Part shown: piece after piece, positions 1-7,946 of the stretch
How positions within the stretch are numbered: position 1 is the stretch's first letter
How the letters are laid out: every line of letters starts with the position of its first letter
DNA from: LMUY01 sp965198895
GTDB taxonomy: Bacteria > Pseudomonadota > Alphaproteobacteria > Acetobacterales > Acetobacteraceae
DNA length: 64,000 nt
Direction: 5' to 3'
NCBI GenBank assembly: GCA_965198895.1
Contig: OZ240676.1
Location: forward strand, 1,550,001 to 1,614,000
The notes under the pieces: generated by a model
What the model was told of the DNA's origin: nothing
What the model saw: only the letters and a program-made list of their open reading frames with translations
Database searches by the model: none
Program-made: the position numbers and the translations under genes

Positions 1-358
1 GGCCCACCACCGCCGGCGTGTCGCGCGCCGGGTCCACCGTAACGAACAGCGGCTGCACGCGGGCCGACTTGGCGCCGAGCACGTCCATCGCATCGGCCAC
101 GGCGCTCAGCGTCACGGGGCATACGTCCTGGCACGAGGTGTAGCCGAAATAGAGCAGCACGTAGCGGCCGCGGAAGCTCTGGTCGGTCACCGCCTGGCCG
201 TTCGAGGCTACGAGCGTGAACGGGCCGCCGATGGCAGGCCGAGACGGCGTCGTGCCCCCCAGCATCCACAGATAGCCCCCCGTCAACAGCAGCAGCCCGG
301 CCACCGCGCCGAGTACGGCCACGAGCCCGCGCTTCGAATCACATTTGCATATGGGCAT
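1..358 (-). CDS. SCO1/SenC family copper chaperone (partial, C-terminus beyond window)
   Basis: Assembly factor that delivers copper to, or reduces thiols of, the CuA site of cytochrome c oxidase; membrane-anchored and facing the periplasm. The 119 visible codons begin with a basic stretch and one hydrophobic anchor (about residues 11-34). A thioredoxin-like segment follows with the copper-binding CxxxC pair as CQDVCP (C76 and C80) in the context FGYTSC. The distal histidine ligand lies outside the window. The ATG at 358 is preceded by a GGGGGG ribosome-binding stretch and overlaps the end of the upstream CopD-cytochrome c gene by 20 bp, so the two are probably translated together. It is the last visible member of the copper cluster. 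Confidence 0.88.
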   Translation of the reverse strand, partial: MPICKCDSKRGLVAVLGAVAGLLLLTGGYLWMLGGTTPSRPAIGGPFTLVASNGQAVTDQSFRGRYVLLYFGYTSCQDVCPVTLSAVADAMDVLGAKSARVQPLFVTVDPARDTPAVVG

Positions 359-2219
359 GGTTCCCCCCTGGACTGGCCGCGATCGGATGGGCGGCGAGCT
401 GCTGGATCTCTGCCGTCAGCTGCTTAGGATCGTCCGAACCCGCCGGCCGCCGGACGGCGCGGAGCCAGCCGTCGCCATCGATCAGAATCTCCATGCCCGG
501 CATCGCCGCCGGCGGCAAGCCGGACACGATGGCGTAGGCACGTGGCACGTCTTCGTCATTGGCGATGCACACGCCCGGCGCGGGCCGGGCCGTCTCGTCA
601 CTGGTGGCGAGGATGCTGGTCACGCCCTGCACGGCGTCTGCCGCGCCGATCACCACGCGCACGAAGCCGCCGCGCAGGTCGGACAGCGAAACCGTGCGGC
701 CGCCCTCGCACTCGGCCTGCAAGCCAGGCGCCTGAACCGGGGGGGACCATGTGCCGGTGGTTTGAAATTCTACGCCGGCATTATGCGCGCGGATGTAGTC
801 GATCAAGTGCCACCGATCGTCGGGGGACAGGACGCTGGCAAAGCCCGGCATCGCCATGCCACCCTCCGGTGCCTCGATGCCGTGGGTGAGCCACCAGAAC
901 AACTCGCCGTCGCTGTGCATCCACAGATGGGAGGCGGTGAGGTCGGCGGGGGGCACCGGCAATCCCTTCGCCGCCGGGCCGTCGCCGGCTCCATTGGCTC
1001 CGTGGCACATGGCGCAGTGTTCGGGGAACAGCGCCGCCCCTTGCACGATCGAGGCCTCGGCGAAATTGGTCGGCGATTGATAGAAGCTGGTCGGGTACGC
1101 CGGCACGAACAGCAGGTCCAGATGCGGGATGGCGAACCAGGCGATCACCGCCGCGCTGGCCACGGCCGCCCAGCGCAGACGATTGCGGACGATAGCGGCG
1201 ATCACCAGCAGCGTGGCCGACCCGGCCAGGGCGAACACGGCTCCCAACACCTCGTTGCGGAAATCCGGGTCCTCGCCGATCGTGTCGAGCGTGAACATGT
1301 CGGGGAACGGCCAGACCGGTTGGTCGTGCATCGACGGCGACAGGCTGCTCAGCACGGACGCGGCGGCGACGATGGCCAGGCCGAACCCGGTCTGCACCGC
1401 GATGCTGCGCACCAGGACGCGCTTGGCATCCGCGTGCCGCAACAACGCCGGGGCGAAGCGGTAGCGGTTGGCGTAGGCGAAACCGAATAGCACGCCGAAC
1501 AGCGCGAGCTTGACCAGCACCATCCAGCCATAGGCGGTTCCTACGAGGCCGGGGATGCTCGCGACCAGTACCCAACCCTGGAACAGCGCCGTCGCCGTCA
1601 GCGCGACCAGGCAGAGCTTGCCCAAAGGCGAGAACCATCGGCACGCGCCGGCTCCGGCCTTGGCGGGTGCATCGCGCACCACCAGCAGCAGCGGCAGCAG
1701 CCCACCCAGCCATGCCCCGGCGCCGAGCAGATGCACGATGTCGGACACCAACAGAAAACTCGGCCCGGCATACATGGAAGCGGCGTGGCTATGGCCGGCC
1801 TGCAGCCCCAGGGCGACGGCGGATAACGCCAGTGCTCCACGCTGCCGCATCACTCCGTCCCGTCGGCCAACGGTGATGGCAGTGGCCAGGATCGCCACGA
1901 CCTGGCCAGCGATCAGGTGCCCGAACTCGGTGCCCGCGAGCACGGTGGGCACGCCCGAGATCGTCCCCGCCATGTCGGCGGACTGCACCGCCAACCAGGT
2001 CACGCAGCCGAGCACGGCGACCGCCGCACCGGACTGCGTCAGGATCAGCAAATGGCGCTTGACCACCGACGCGACGTCCGCCTGCATCCGGTCGAAAATC
2101 CGCGGACCGACGAACACCCGGAACACCAACGTCCCGAACAGGGAGAGCAGGGCGGCCACCGACACGCCGCGCGTCGCCACCAACAGCAAGCCGCCGTCGA
2201 CATCGAAGCTTGGCAGCAC
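339..2219 (-). CDS. CopD-family membrane protein fused to a cytochrome c domain
   Basis: A 626-residue protein. The first ~370 residues hold many hydrophobic segments typical of the CopD copper-import/resistance domain. A monohaem cytochrome c domain follows, with CAMCH at about residues 401-405 and a likely axial methionine in the GMAMPGF context. The ~150-residue C-terminal tail resembles no family I can name. CopD normally works with periplasmic CopC to move copper across the inner membrane. The haem domain suggests copper import is linked to electron transfer or copper reduction; this role is inferred. It lies directly downstream of copC (14-bp gap) and overlaps the SCO1 gene. Confidence 0.82.
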   Translation of the reverse strand: MLPSFDVDGGLLLVATRGVSVAALLSLFGTLVFRVFVGPRIFDRMQADVASVVKRHLLILTQSGAAVAVLGCVTWLAVQSADMAGTISGVPTVLAGTEFGHLIAGQVVAILATAITVGRRDGVMRQRGALALSAVALGLQAGHSHAASMYAGPSFLLVSDIVHLLGAGAWLGGLLPLLLVVRDAPAKAGAGACRWFSPLGKLCLVALTATALFQGWVLVASIPGLVGTAYGWMVLVKLALFGVLFGFAYANRYRFAPALLRHADAKRVLVRSIAVQTGFGLAIVAAASVLSSLSPSMHDQPVWPFPDMFTLDTIGEDPDFRNEVLGAVFALAGSATLLVIAAIVRNRLRWAAVASAAVIAWFAIPHLDLLFVPAYPTSFYQSPTNFAEASIVQGAALFPEHCAMCHGANGAGDGPAAKGLPVPPADLTASHLWMHSDGELFWWLTHGIEAPEGGMAMPGFASVLSPDDRWHLIDYIRAHNAGVEFQTTGTWSPPVQAPGLQAECEGGRTVSLSDLRGGFVRVVIGAADAVQGVTSILATSDETARPAPGVCIANDEDVPRAYAIVSGLPPAAMPGMEILIDGDGWLRAVRRPAGSDDPKQLTAEIQQLAAHPIAASPGGNHAHMQM

Positions 2220-2233
2220 CGCCCTGCCCTAAC

Positions 2234-2587
2234 CTACTGCGCGACGGTGAAGGTGAAGCTGCCCTCGGTCTTGTGCGTGTCGACCGCGGTGGCGTGCCAA
2301 GTGACCTTGTAAGTCCCGGCCGGCAGCGTCTTCACCGCGAGGGCGAGGTGGGTGTTGCCCCCCTCCAGATGCGCGTCGCCCGTGCCGACATTGGCGCCCG
2401 ACGCATCTTGCACCGCGATCGTGCTGAACTGCGGCTCGACCCCCTCGGTGAAGTCGATCACCACCTGGGCGGGCGGCTGCTGCACCGTGCTGCCGACCGC
2501 AGGCGTGGCCGTCTTGAGGAAGGCGTGGGCGGAGGCCGGCCCGGCGAACAGCGCAAGGCAGGCGGCAAACACGACGAATGGCTTCAT
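2234..2587 (-). CDS. copC: Copper resistance protein CopC (YobA/CopC family)
   Basis: Small periplasmic copper-binding protein of 117 residues, the usual CopC size. A signal peptide with an ASA cleavage site leaves a mature N-terminus starting HAFLK, where the first histidine is the known copper(II) ligand of the family. The conserved TPAVGS and the C-terminal HATAVDTHKTEG segment are present. The ATG at 2587 is supported by an AAGGAAG ribosome-binding site; longer reading in this frame lacks a signal peptide at its start. It sits between the PCu(A)C chaperone and the CopD fusion, its expected partner. Confidence 0.9.
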   Translation of the reverse strand: MKPFVVFAACLALFAGPASAHAFLKTATPAVGSTVQQPPAQVVIDFTEGVEPQFSTIAVQDASGANVGTGDAHLEGGNTHLALAVKTLPAGTYKVTWHATAVDTHKTEGSFTFTVAQ

Positions 2588-2607
2588 GATTTCGCTTCCT
2601 TCGAGTT

Positions 2608-3117
2608 TCACTTGGGCATGCTCATATCGTGCATCGCGGCGTGCCCCCCGGGGCTGGGCATCGCGGATGGCCCGGCACTGCCGATGGATTGCACCGTCGC
2701 CTGGATGTCGACCGGTGGCGCGGTCTGGAACACCAGGTGCACCGGCACCGTCGAGCCTTGCCGCAACGGCGCCTTCAACCCCTCCAGCATGATGTGGGTG
2801 CCGGACGGTGAGAGCGTCACCGCCTGTCCCGCCGGCAGATCGAGGCCGTTCGGCAGGGCGCGCATGCGCATGATGGTTCCGTCCATCTGCATCTCGTGCA
2901 CATCCGCCTTGGCCGCGGCTGGGCTCGAGGCTCCCACCAGCCGGTCCCCGGTGGGGCTGGTCAGCGTGGCGTAGATGCCCCCCGTCGACACACCCGGCGT
3001 GGTGGCGCGCGCCCAGGCGCCCTGCACGGTGACGGGTGACGATTGAGCGAGTGCGGGCACGGCCACGAGCATGTGGACGAGCCCGCAAGCGGCAAGCCGC
3101 TTCACGGTGTGTTTCAT
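2608..3117 (-). CDS. Periplasmic copper chaperone, PCu(A)C family
   Basis: A 169-residue exported protein with a signal peptide of about 24 residues ending ALA. It holds the Cu(I)-binding His/Met pattern of PCu(A)C proteins (VHEMQMDGTIMRM, then GTHIMLEGL about 21 residues later). The family hands copper to cytochrome oxidase CuA sites together with SCO proteins, and an SCO gene lies in the same cluster. The C-terminus adds a His/Met-rich tail (GGHAAMHDMSMPK), possibly an extra copper site. The start codon overlaps the stop of the upstream gene in an ATGA arrangement, indicating translational coupling. Confidence 0.9.
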   Translation of the reverse strand: MKHTVKRLAACGLVHMLVAVPALAQSSPVTVQGAWARATTPGVSTGGIYATLTSPTGDRLVGASSPAAAKADVHEMQMDGTIMRMRALPNGLDLPAGQAVTLSPSGTHIMLEGLKAPLRQGSTVPVHLVFQTAPPVDIQATVQSIGSAGPSAMPSPGGHAAMHDMSMPK

Positions 3118-4085
3118 TGGATCAAGGGTTTCCCGAGCGAGGTTGGCATCAGGTCATCGAGGAAAAAATGCACCAGCGCCACGGCGCCGACGTTGGTGCC
3201 CGCTGCCTTGTTGGCAGGGATCAGCGCCTCGAGGCCGATCTCGCCCCATTGCGCGAGGTAGATCACGCCGGGCGCCACGGTCCACGTCGTGCCTTGCGCG
3301 CTCGGGCTACCCGCCGGGGCGGACCAGGTGACCTCCACGACCGGGATCAAGTTGCCGACGAAGTCCGGCAGGCCGATGTTCTTCACCTGCGACTGCAGGT
3401 AAGGCAGGCTGTATTGCACGGAGAAGCCGCCCGACCAGGCGTTGTTGTTGCCGTTGTTGAACTGCGACGCGATGCCGGTGTCGAACGGTGATGACCCGGT
3501 GCTGGCCGAGGCCTGCTGGATCTGCTTCAGCTTGTGGTCGGCGATGACGTAGCTCAGCTCCCCGGTGATCGCGAGCGGCCGGAAGAAGCCGATTGGCAGG
3601 TCCCCCAACCCCTTGCCGAAATACGCCGTGGGCGCCGTGGAGCCATACCGGTCGCCGCCGGTATGCGTGGTGCCGGTGCCGCCGATCTCCCGGATGATGC
3701 CCAGCGAGGCAACGAACTCGTGCGCCGCGTTGGTGTAGGCCTGCCACTTGCCGGTGATGTACAGGTTCTCGAACCCGGCCTGCGTCTTGGACCCGTTCAT
3801 CTGATGAACGTCGTAGCCGTCGTTGAAGATCAGCGCGGTGTTGTCGGTGATCGTCTTGTCGTATTCGAACCCGAAATCGAACTCGTGCCCCGGCCCCGTT
3901 CCGCCATCCGCACCGCTGCGGCTGTAGGTGAAGGCGGGGATGGAGACCTCGTCCGAAACGCCGGGGTCGTCGATGGTAAGTGTGACGGGAAACACGCGGT
4001 CGCCGGCGATCACGTGGGCTTGGGCAGCGTGAAGGCTGAGCGAAGCAGTGGCCGCCAGCAATGTGGCGGAGCGCAGATGGCGCAT
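3114..4085 (-). CDS. Exported outer-membrane-like protein of the copper cluster
   Basis: A 323-residue protein with a signal peptide ending AQA, then a sequence rich in Gly, Asn, Thr and aromatics with alternating hydrophobic strands and no internal membrane helices, which suggests a beta-barrel. I cannot assign a family with confidence; porin-like or phenol-pathway MetA-type barrels are possibilities. Mature residue 1 is probably His (HVIAGDRVFP), a potential metal ligand. I chose the ATG at 4085, which starts the signal peptide, rather than an in-frame upstream start at 4130. It overlaps the PCu(A)C gene by 4 bp, so a role in copper passage across the outer membrane is plausible but unproven. 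Confidence 0.68.
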   Translation of the reverse strand: MRHLRSATLLAATASLSLHAAQAHVIAGDRVFPVTLTIDDPGVSDEVSIPAFTYSRSGADGGTGPGHEFDFGFEYDKTITDNTALIFNDGYDVHQMNGSKTQAGFENLYITGKWQAYTNAAHEFVASLGIIREIGGTGTTHTGGDRYGSTAPTAYFGKGLGDLPIGFFRPLAITGELSYVIADHKLKQIQQASASTGSSPFDTGIASQFNNGNNNAWSGGFSVQYSLPYLQSQVKNIGLPDFVGNLIPVVEVTWSAPAGSPSAQGTTWTVAPGVIYLAQWGEIGLEALIPANKAAGTNVGAVALVHFFLDDLMPTSLGKPLIQ

Positions 4086-4154
4086 GAAGGCGAATCCTCG
4101 ATCGGAATGCAGCAGGGCCAGCGACCACACGGGTCACCGGCACGGAAAGCGCGT

Positions 4155-4565
4155 TCAGATCAGGACGGGAGGGCCTCGCGGCAACGCTGTGGTGTGCGGC
4201 TGGGCCGGCGGTGCCCGGGCCGGCGGCGGCAAGGCGAGCCGGATCGCCGACTGGCTGGACGGCGGCGGCAGGTCCGGCCCGGAGGCGAGCACGGTCGCCT
4301 GCATCGCCAAGGCAACGCTGAGCGGGCAGAGCGCGCAATCCGGGCAACGGTGATGCGCCGGGGCGCGATCCGGCGCTGCTGGCGTGGGGGATTGGCAGAG
4401 CACGCTGATGGCATCGAGTGCCGCGATCGACTGCTCCTGCGCGGCGGCTTCGTCCGGCAGCACGATCGCACCCAGCGCCAATTGGCTGACCAGCGCCAGC
4501 ACGGCGAGCAGCAAGCCGGCAAGGCTGCGAACCGGACGTGAGGGGGTGCGCTGCCGCGACGACAT
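4155..4565 (-). CDS. Small membrane-associated Cys/His protein, DUF2946-like
   Basis: A 136-residue protein with an N-terminal hydrophobic segment (about residues 14-34). The centre holds a HHRCPDCALC motif, suited to metal binding and typical of DUF2946-type proteins found beside copper genes. The proline-rich C-terminus has no recognisable domain. A TAGGAGCG ribosome-binding site precedes the ATG. It is the first gene of the six-gene minus-strand copper cluster and lies 69 bp upstream of the outer-membrane-like gene. The family assignment rests on size, context and the Cys/His motif only. Confidence 0.6.
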   Translation of the reverse strand: MSSRQRTPSRPVRSLAGLLLAVLALVSQLALGAIVLPDEAAAQEQSIAALDAISVLCQSPTPAAPDRAPAHHRCPDCALCPLSVALAMQATVLASGPDLPPPSSQSAIRLALPPPARAPPAQPHTTALPRGPPVLI

Positions 4566-4640
4566 GGCACGCTCCTACCACGCCGGGGGGAAAGAACAAG
4601 CGCGCCGGATGGCCGTCGAGGAGCAAAGCCCATCTCGTTC

Positions 4641-4668
4641 CTCCCTCTGAAGAAGAGGGAGAAATTTT
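4641..4668. repeat. Hairpin CTCCCTCT-5-AGAGGGAG followed by AAATTTT
   Basis: An 8-bp perfect inverted repeat (4641-4648 and 4654-4661) with a GAAGA loop and an A/T run on the right. On the + strand it looks like an intrinsic terminator. The flanking genes are both minus-strand, so it may instead be a relic of the GGGAGAGGG-type intergenic repeats seen at 12.6 and 15.5 kb. It separates the GTPase gene from the copper cluster. Confidence 0.45.
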
Positions 4669-4676
4669 ACGGTTGC

Positions 4677-5653
4677 CTAGACGGCTTCTGCGCGCAGGGG
4701 GCGCTCGCGGGCACTGATGCGGAACAGGCCGGCGGGCGGAACGGCGTCCAGCTCACCGGACGCCAGGTCGCGGGCGATGACGACGACGAAGGACTGCGCT
4801 GCCTCCATCGTGCCGAACGGCCGCGGCGGTGCGAACAGCGTGCCGACGCTCTGCACCAGGAACGGTCGCGTCTGGCCCACGATCCGCACCAGGCCTTTCA
4901 GCCGCAGCAACCGATCCCCCAAAGCGCCGGCCAGGTTGTCCAGCCAAGTGGCCAGATCGTCATATGCCAGCGGGCCGGTGGGCCGGGCGAGGCGCACGGC
5001 GATGCGCGGGTGTTGGCATCGGCCAAGTCAGGCGGCGTGGGCATTGCGGCCACCACGAGCAGACCGAAGGCCGCGGCGACGGTTCGGGCCCGGTCCGCAT
5101 CGGCCACGATCTCGGCCAGCGGGTTCAGCCCGGCGGCCTCGTGTTGCGCTTCGGCCAGGCGCTGGGTGGACACCGTGTCCGCCTTGGTGACGACGATGCG
5201 GTGGGCCGCCGCCCATTGCGCCGCCGCCTCGGCGAACTCGGCGACTTGCGTGCCGCGCACGGCGTCGTAGGTGGCGACCACGGACACCCGCATGCGGTGC
5301 TCCGCCAGCCCGGCCAGTTGGCGCAGCACCGGGCCGGGCTTGGACAGGCCGCTCGTCTCCAGCACGATGCGGCGCAGCGGGCCGGTGGCGTCCGGGCGGT
5401 CGGCCCACAACAATGCGTCGACGGTGGTCTGCAGGTCGTTGCCCATCTGGCAGCAAACGCAGCCATTGGACAGCATCGCCATCGGCACGCCGGCGGTCTC
5501 GCGCAGGATGGCGCCGTCCAGGCCGACCTCGCCGGCCTCGTTCACGATCACCGCCGTATCGGCCGCCTCCGGCCCGGCGAGGTAGTCCCGCAGGAGCGTG
5601 GTCTTGCCGGAGCCAAGGAAGCCCGTCAGCACCACGAAGTGCGGCCCGTTCAC
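4677..5653 (-). pseudogene. COG0523 (CobW-like) GTPase, frameshifted near its C-terminal domain
   Basis: G3E-family metallochaperone GTPase. Read from a GTG at 5653, the N-terminal part has a Walker A motif GFLGSGKTT (residues 11-19), the metal-binding GCVCC motif (64-68) and a TKAD guanine motif (156-159). The frame is lost near 4995-5005. The CobW C-terminal domain (RIAVRLARP to the TAG at 4677) continues in another frame; the total length is two bases over a multiple of three. A CGCGC run sits at the junction, a plausible slippage or sequencing-error site. The GTG overlaps the amidohydrolase stop (GTGA), so the GTPase is probably coupled to that metal-dependent enzyme. Confidence 0.8.
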
Positions 5654-7236
5654 TGAGCGTAGCCGGCGGGCACGTCCTCCGCCCAACTCGCCTTCACCAG
5701 CGCGCGGACGTCGGCCAGCAGTTCGGCCGTGTCGTAGATGACGCCGTCCTTGATCGTGTAGCGGAGCGCGCGGTGCCACTCGACGCTGTTGGTTGCCTCG
5801 TTCAGCCGCATGGCGCCGGTGCCGTACAGCAGCTTGAAGTCGGTCAGCGGGTTGTAGTCGTGCACCAGCAGGTCGGCCCGCTTGCCTACCTCGACCGTGC
5901 CCGTCTCGTCCTCGATGCCGCACAGGGCCGCGCCCTGCGAGGTAGCGGAGCGCAGCACCTCGAGCGGGTGGAACCCGGCCTCCTGCAGCAGCTCCAGCTC
6001 GCGGATGTAGCCGAAACCGAAGATCGAGTAGATGAAGCCGCTGTCGCTGCCGGTGCAGACGCGGCCGCCGCGGTTCTTGTACTCGTTGATGAACGCCATC
6101 CAGAGCCGGTAATTCTCCTTCCACTCGATCTCGTTCTGGGTCGACCAGCGGACCCAGTACGAACCGTGCCCGCCCCGCTGCGGCTGGAAGTAGTTCCACA
6201 TGGATTTCCAGGTGTAGTCCTTGTGCCAATCCGCCTGCCGGGCGCGCATCAGGTCGCGGTTGGCGTCGTAGATCGTGAAGGTCGGCACGAAGGTAAAGCC
6301 TAATTCCAGGAACTGGTCCATCACCTGGTTCCACTTGGCGGAGCCGGGCTTGGCGCCTTGGGCGAACATCTGGCCGGACACCGAGAAGCGGAAATACTCG
6401 TCGTTGTAGTCGTAATCGAGCGGGAAATCCTGCACCACCCGGTCCTCGAACAGCGCCTCCGGCAGGCCGTAATAATGCTCGGCGCTGCTCAGGCCCCAGC
6501 GCGCCGTGGTCAGCGCGTTCATGCGGGTGACGGCCATCTGGGCGTGGTGGCAGCCGGATTTCAGGCCCAGGATGCGGCATTCGTCCAGGGCTGCTTCCAT
6601 GATGGCGGGCGGGGCACCGAAGAACTTGATGCCGTCTGCCCCGCGCTCCTTCACCTGGCGCAACCAGACGCGCCCCTCCTCGGGGGTGTGCACCAATTTT
6701 AGCATGTCGTTGACGGCGGGGAAGTAGCAGTAGGACAGCAGCCGGGGCGCCGCGATGGTGTTGGCGGCGGAGCGGGCCTTCTGGTCCATCATCCAGTCCA
6801 GCCCGTTGAACGAGCCCATCTCCCGCACCGTCGTCACGCCATGGGCCAGCCACAGCTTGTAGACGTAGTCCACCGGGGGCACCCAGCCATTGGCCGCGTG
6901 ATAGGCGACGCCGGCGTGGCCGTGGCAATCGATGAAGCCCGGCGTCACCCACTTGCCTTTGCAGTCGATCTCGTGGTCGCCGGGCGCGGGGCGATTGGCG
7001 GCGTTGCCGCTGACCTTTTTCAGCAGGGTAATCCGCCCGTCTTCCACCACGATGTCGGTGGGGCCGATCGGCGGCGCGCCGGTGCCGTCGATTACGGTGG
7101 CGCCGCGCAGCACGAGGCGTTTGAACGGGCCGACGCCACGGTCGCGGCTGGTCGCCGGCACGAGCGGCGGTTGTCCGGCGGCATCGCGGCCTTGGGCGAG
7201 TTCATTGCCGGGTAAGGGGGCGGATGCGTCAGTCAC
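5650..7236 (-). CDS. Amidohydrolase-superfamily metal-dependent hydrolase
   Basis: A 528-residue hydrolase with superfamily metal ligands in order: HxH in DCHGHAG (H105, H107), a likely carboxylated lysine in GIKFFG (K204), histidines at GCHH (230-231) and AEHYYG (254), and the catalytic aspartate in TGSDSG (D398). The N-terminal VIDGTGAPPIGPTDIVVEDGRI strand and the C-terminal VGKRADLLVHDYNP segment form the usual composite beta-sandwich. There is no signal peptide, so it is cytoplasmic. The substrate is unknown. A GGAGG sequence precedes the GTG start at 7236. The downstream COG0523 GTPase overlaps by 4 bp and may load its metal. Confidence 0.85.
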   Translation of the reverse strand: MTDASAPLPGNELAQGRDAAGQPPLVPATSRDRGVGPFKRLVLRGATVIDGTGAPPIGPTDIVVEDGRITLLKKVSGNAANRPAPGDHEIDCKGKWVTPGFIDCHGHAGVAYHAANGWVPPVDYVYKLWLAHGVTTVREMGSFNGLDWMMDQKARSAANTIAAPRLLSYCYFPAVNDMLKLVHTPEEGRVWLRQVKERGADGIKFFGAPPAIMEAALDECRILGLKSGCHHAQMAVTRMNALTTARWGLSSAEHYYGLPEALFEDRVVQDFPLDYDYNDEYFRFSVSGQMFAQGAKPGSAKWNQVMDQFLELGFTFVPTFTIYDANRDLMRARQADWHKDYTWKSMWNYFQPQRGGHGSYWVRWSTQNEIEWKENYRLWMAFINEYKNRGGRVCTGSDSGFIYSIFGFGYIRELELLQEAGFHPLEVLRSATSQGAALCGIEDETGTVEVGKRADLLVHDYNPLTDFKLLYGTGAMRLNEATNSVEWHRALRYTIKDGVIYDTAELLADVRALVKASWAEDVPAGYAQ

Positions 7237-7298
7237 TGGTCACCTCCAAGGAGCGGCTCCGCGCGACGTGACCGGCGATTGCTCCGTGGAACGACGGA

Positions 7299-7904
7299 CT
7301 AGCTTGCCTTCAGCCTGCGCACGGCAGGGCCAGCGTAGCCGTCATCCTCGATCAGCCGCAATTGCACGCCGGGCTTGCCGTGCTCGACCGGCATTTCCAG
7401 CGGTATCGGCCACACGCACTCCGCGTTGCCCTGCTCGCCGCGCAGGGCCAGGAACACGATGCGCTCGACGCCGCCGGTGACCCCCGTCTCGATCGCCAAG
7501 CGGAACACCAGGCCTTCCGCGGCATCGGTCCCGAGGGCGAGGCCGAGTTGCTGCGATTCGGCCTCCTGCCGGCGCAGGGTGCGAGCGGTCGGCTCCTCGG
7601 CGAACCCGCGGTAGAAGCGAACCGGAACCTGGTCGATCAGGAAGACGAAATGGTGGCTGTCGTCCATGACGCGGAGCCACGAATGCTCCCGCGAGTCGGC
7701 CACCCGCTTCAGCCGCTGCTTGCCGAACGCGTAGGCCCGGCATCCCACCGACCAACTGTCGTCGCCCATCTCATACGCCGCGAGCGCCACAGCATCCCGC
7801 CGCGCATTGGCGAGCAGCCGGGCGCACAGGCGTAACCGTTCCTCCGTCAGCGCCGGGTGGAATTCCCATGGGAGCACGGGCGATACGGGCACCGAGTCGG
7901 TCAT
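7299..7904 (-). CDS. Conserved-looking hypothetical protein
   Basis: A 201-residue soluble protein without signal peptide, membrane helix or motif I recognise. The middle contains a His-rich stretch (REHSWLRVMDDSHHFVFLID) followed by an Arg-rich helix. Codon use matches the neighbours and the frame is open throughout, so it is probably expressed. Only a weak ribosome-binding site precedes the ATG at 7904. It lies 62 bp upstream of the amidohydrolase start on the same strand, so an operon is possible. Confidence 0.6.
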   Translation of the reverse strand: MTDSVPVSPVLPWEFHPALTEERLRLCARLLANARRDAVALAAYEMGDDSWSVGCRAYAFGKQRLKRVADSREHSWLRVMDDSHHFVFLIDQVPVRFYRGFAEEPTARTLRRQEAESQQLGLALGTDAAEGLVFRLAIETGVTGGVERIVFLALRGEQGNAECVWPIPLEMPVEHGKPGVQLRLIEDDGYAGPAVRRLKAS

Positions 7905-7946
7905 GCAGCAGTCTACCGCCTGCCGTCGAGCCGGCGCAACGGTGTG

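Noticed and set aside
345..1490. Long plus-strand open frame opposite the CopD-cytochrome c gene
   Set aside because: It is antisense to a clear gene with CAMCH and copper-family features, and its product is Arg/Gly/His-rich without domain structure; high GC makes such frames common.
4898..6952. 684-codon minus-strand frame spanning the GTPase and amidohydrolase
   Set aside because: Only its last ~230 codons are real (the GTPase). The rest is an out-of-frame reading of the amidohydrolase.
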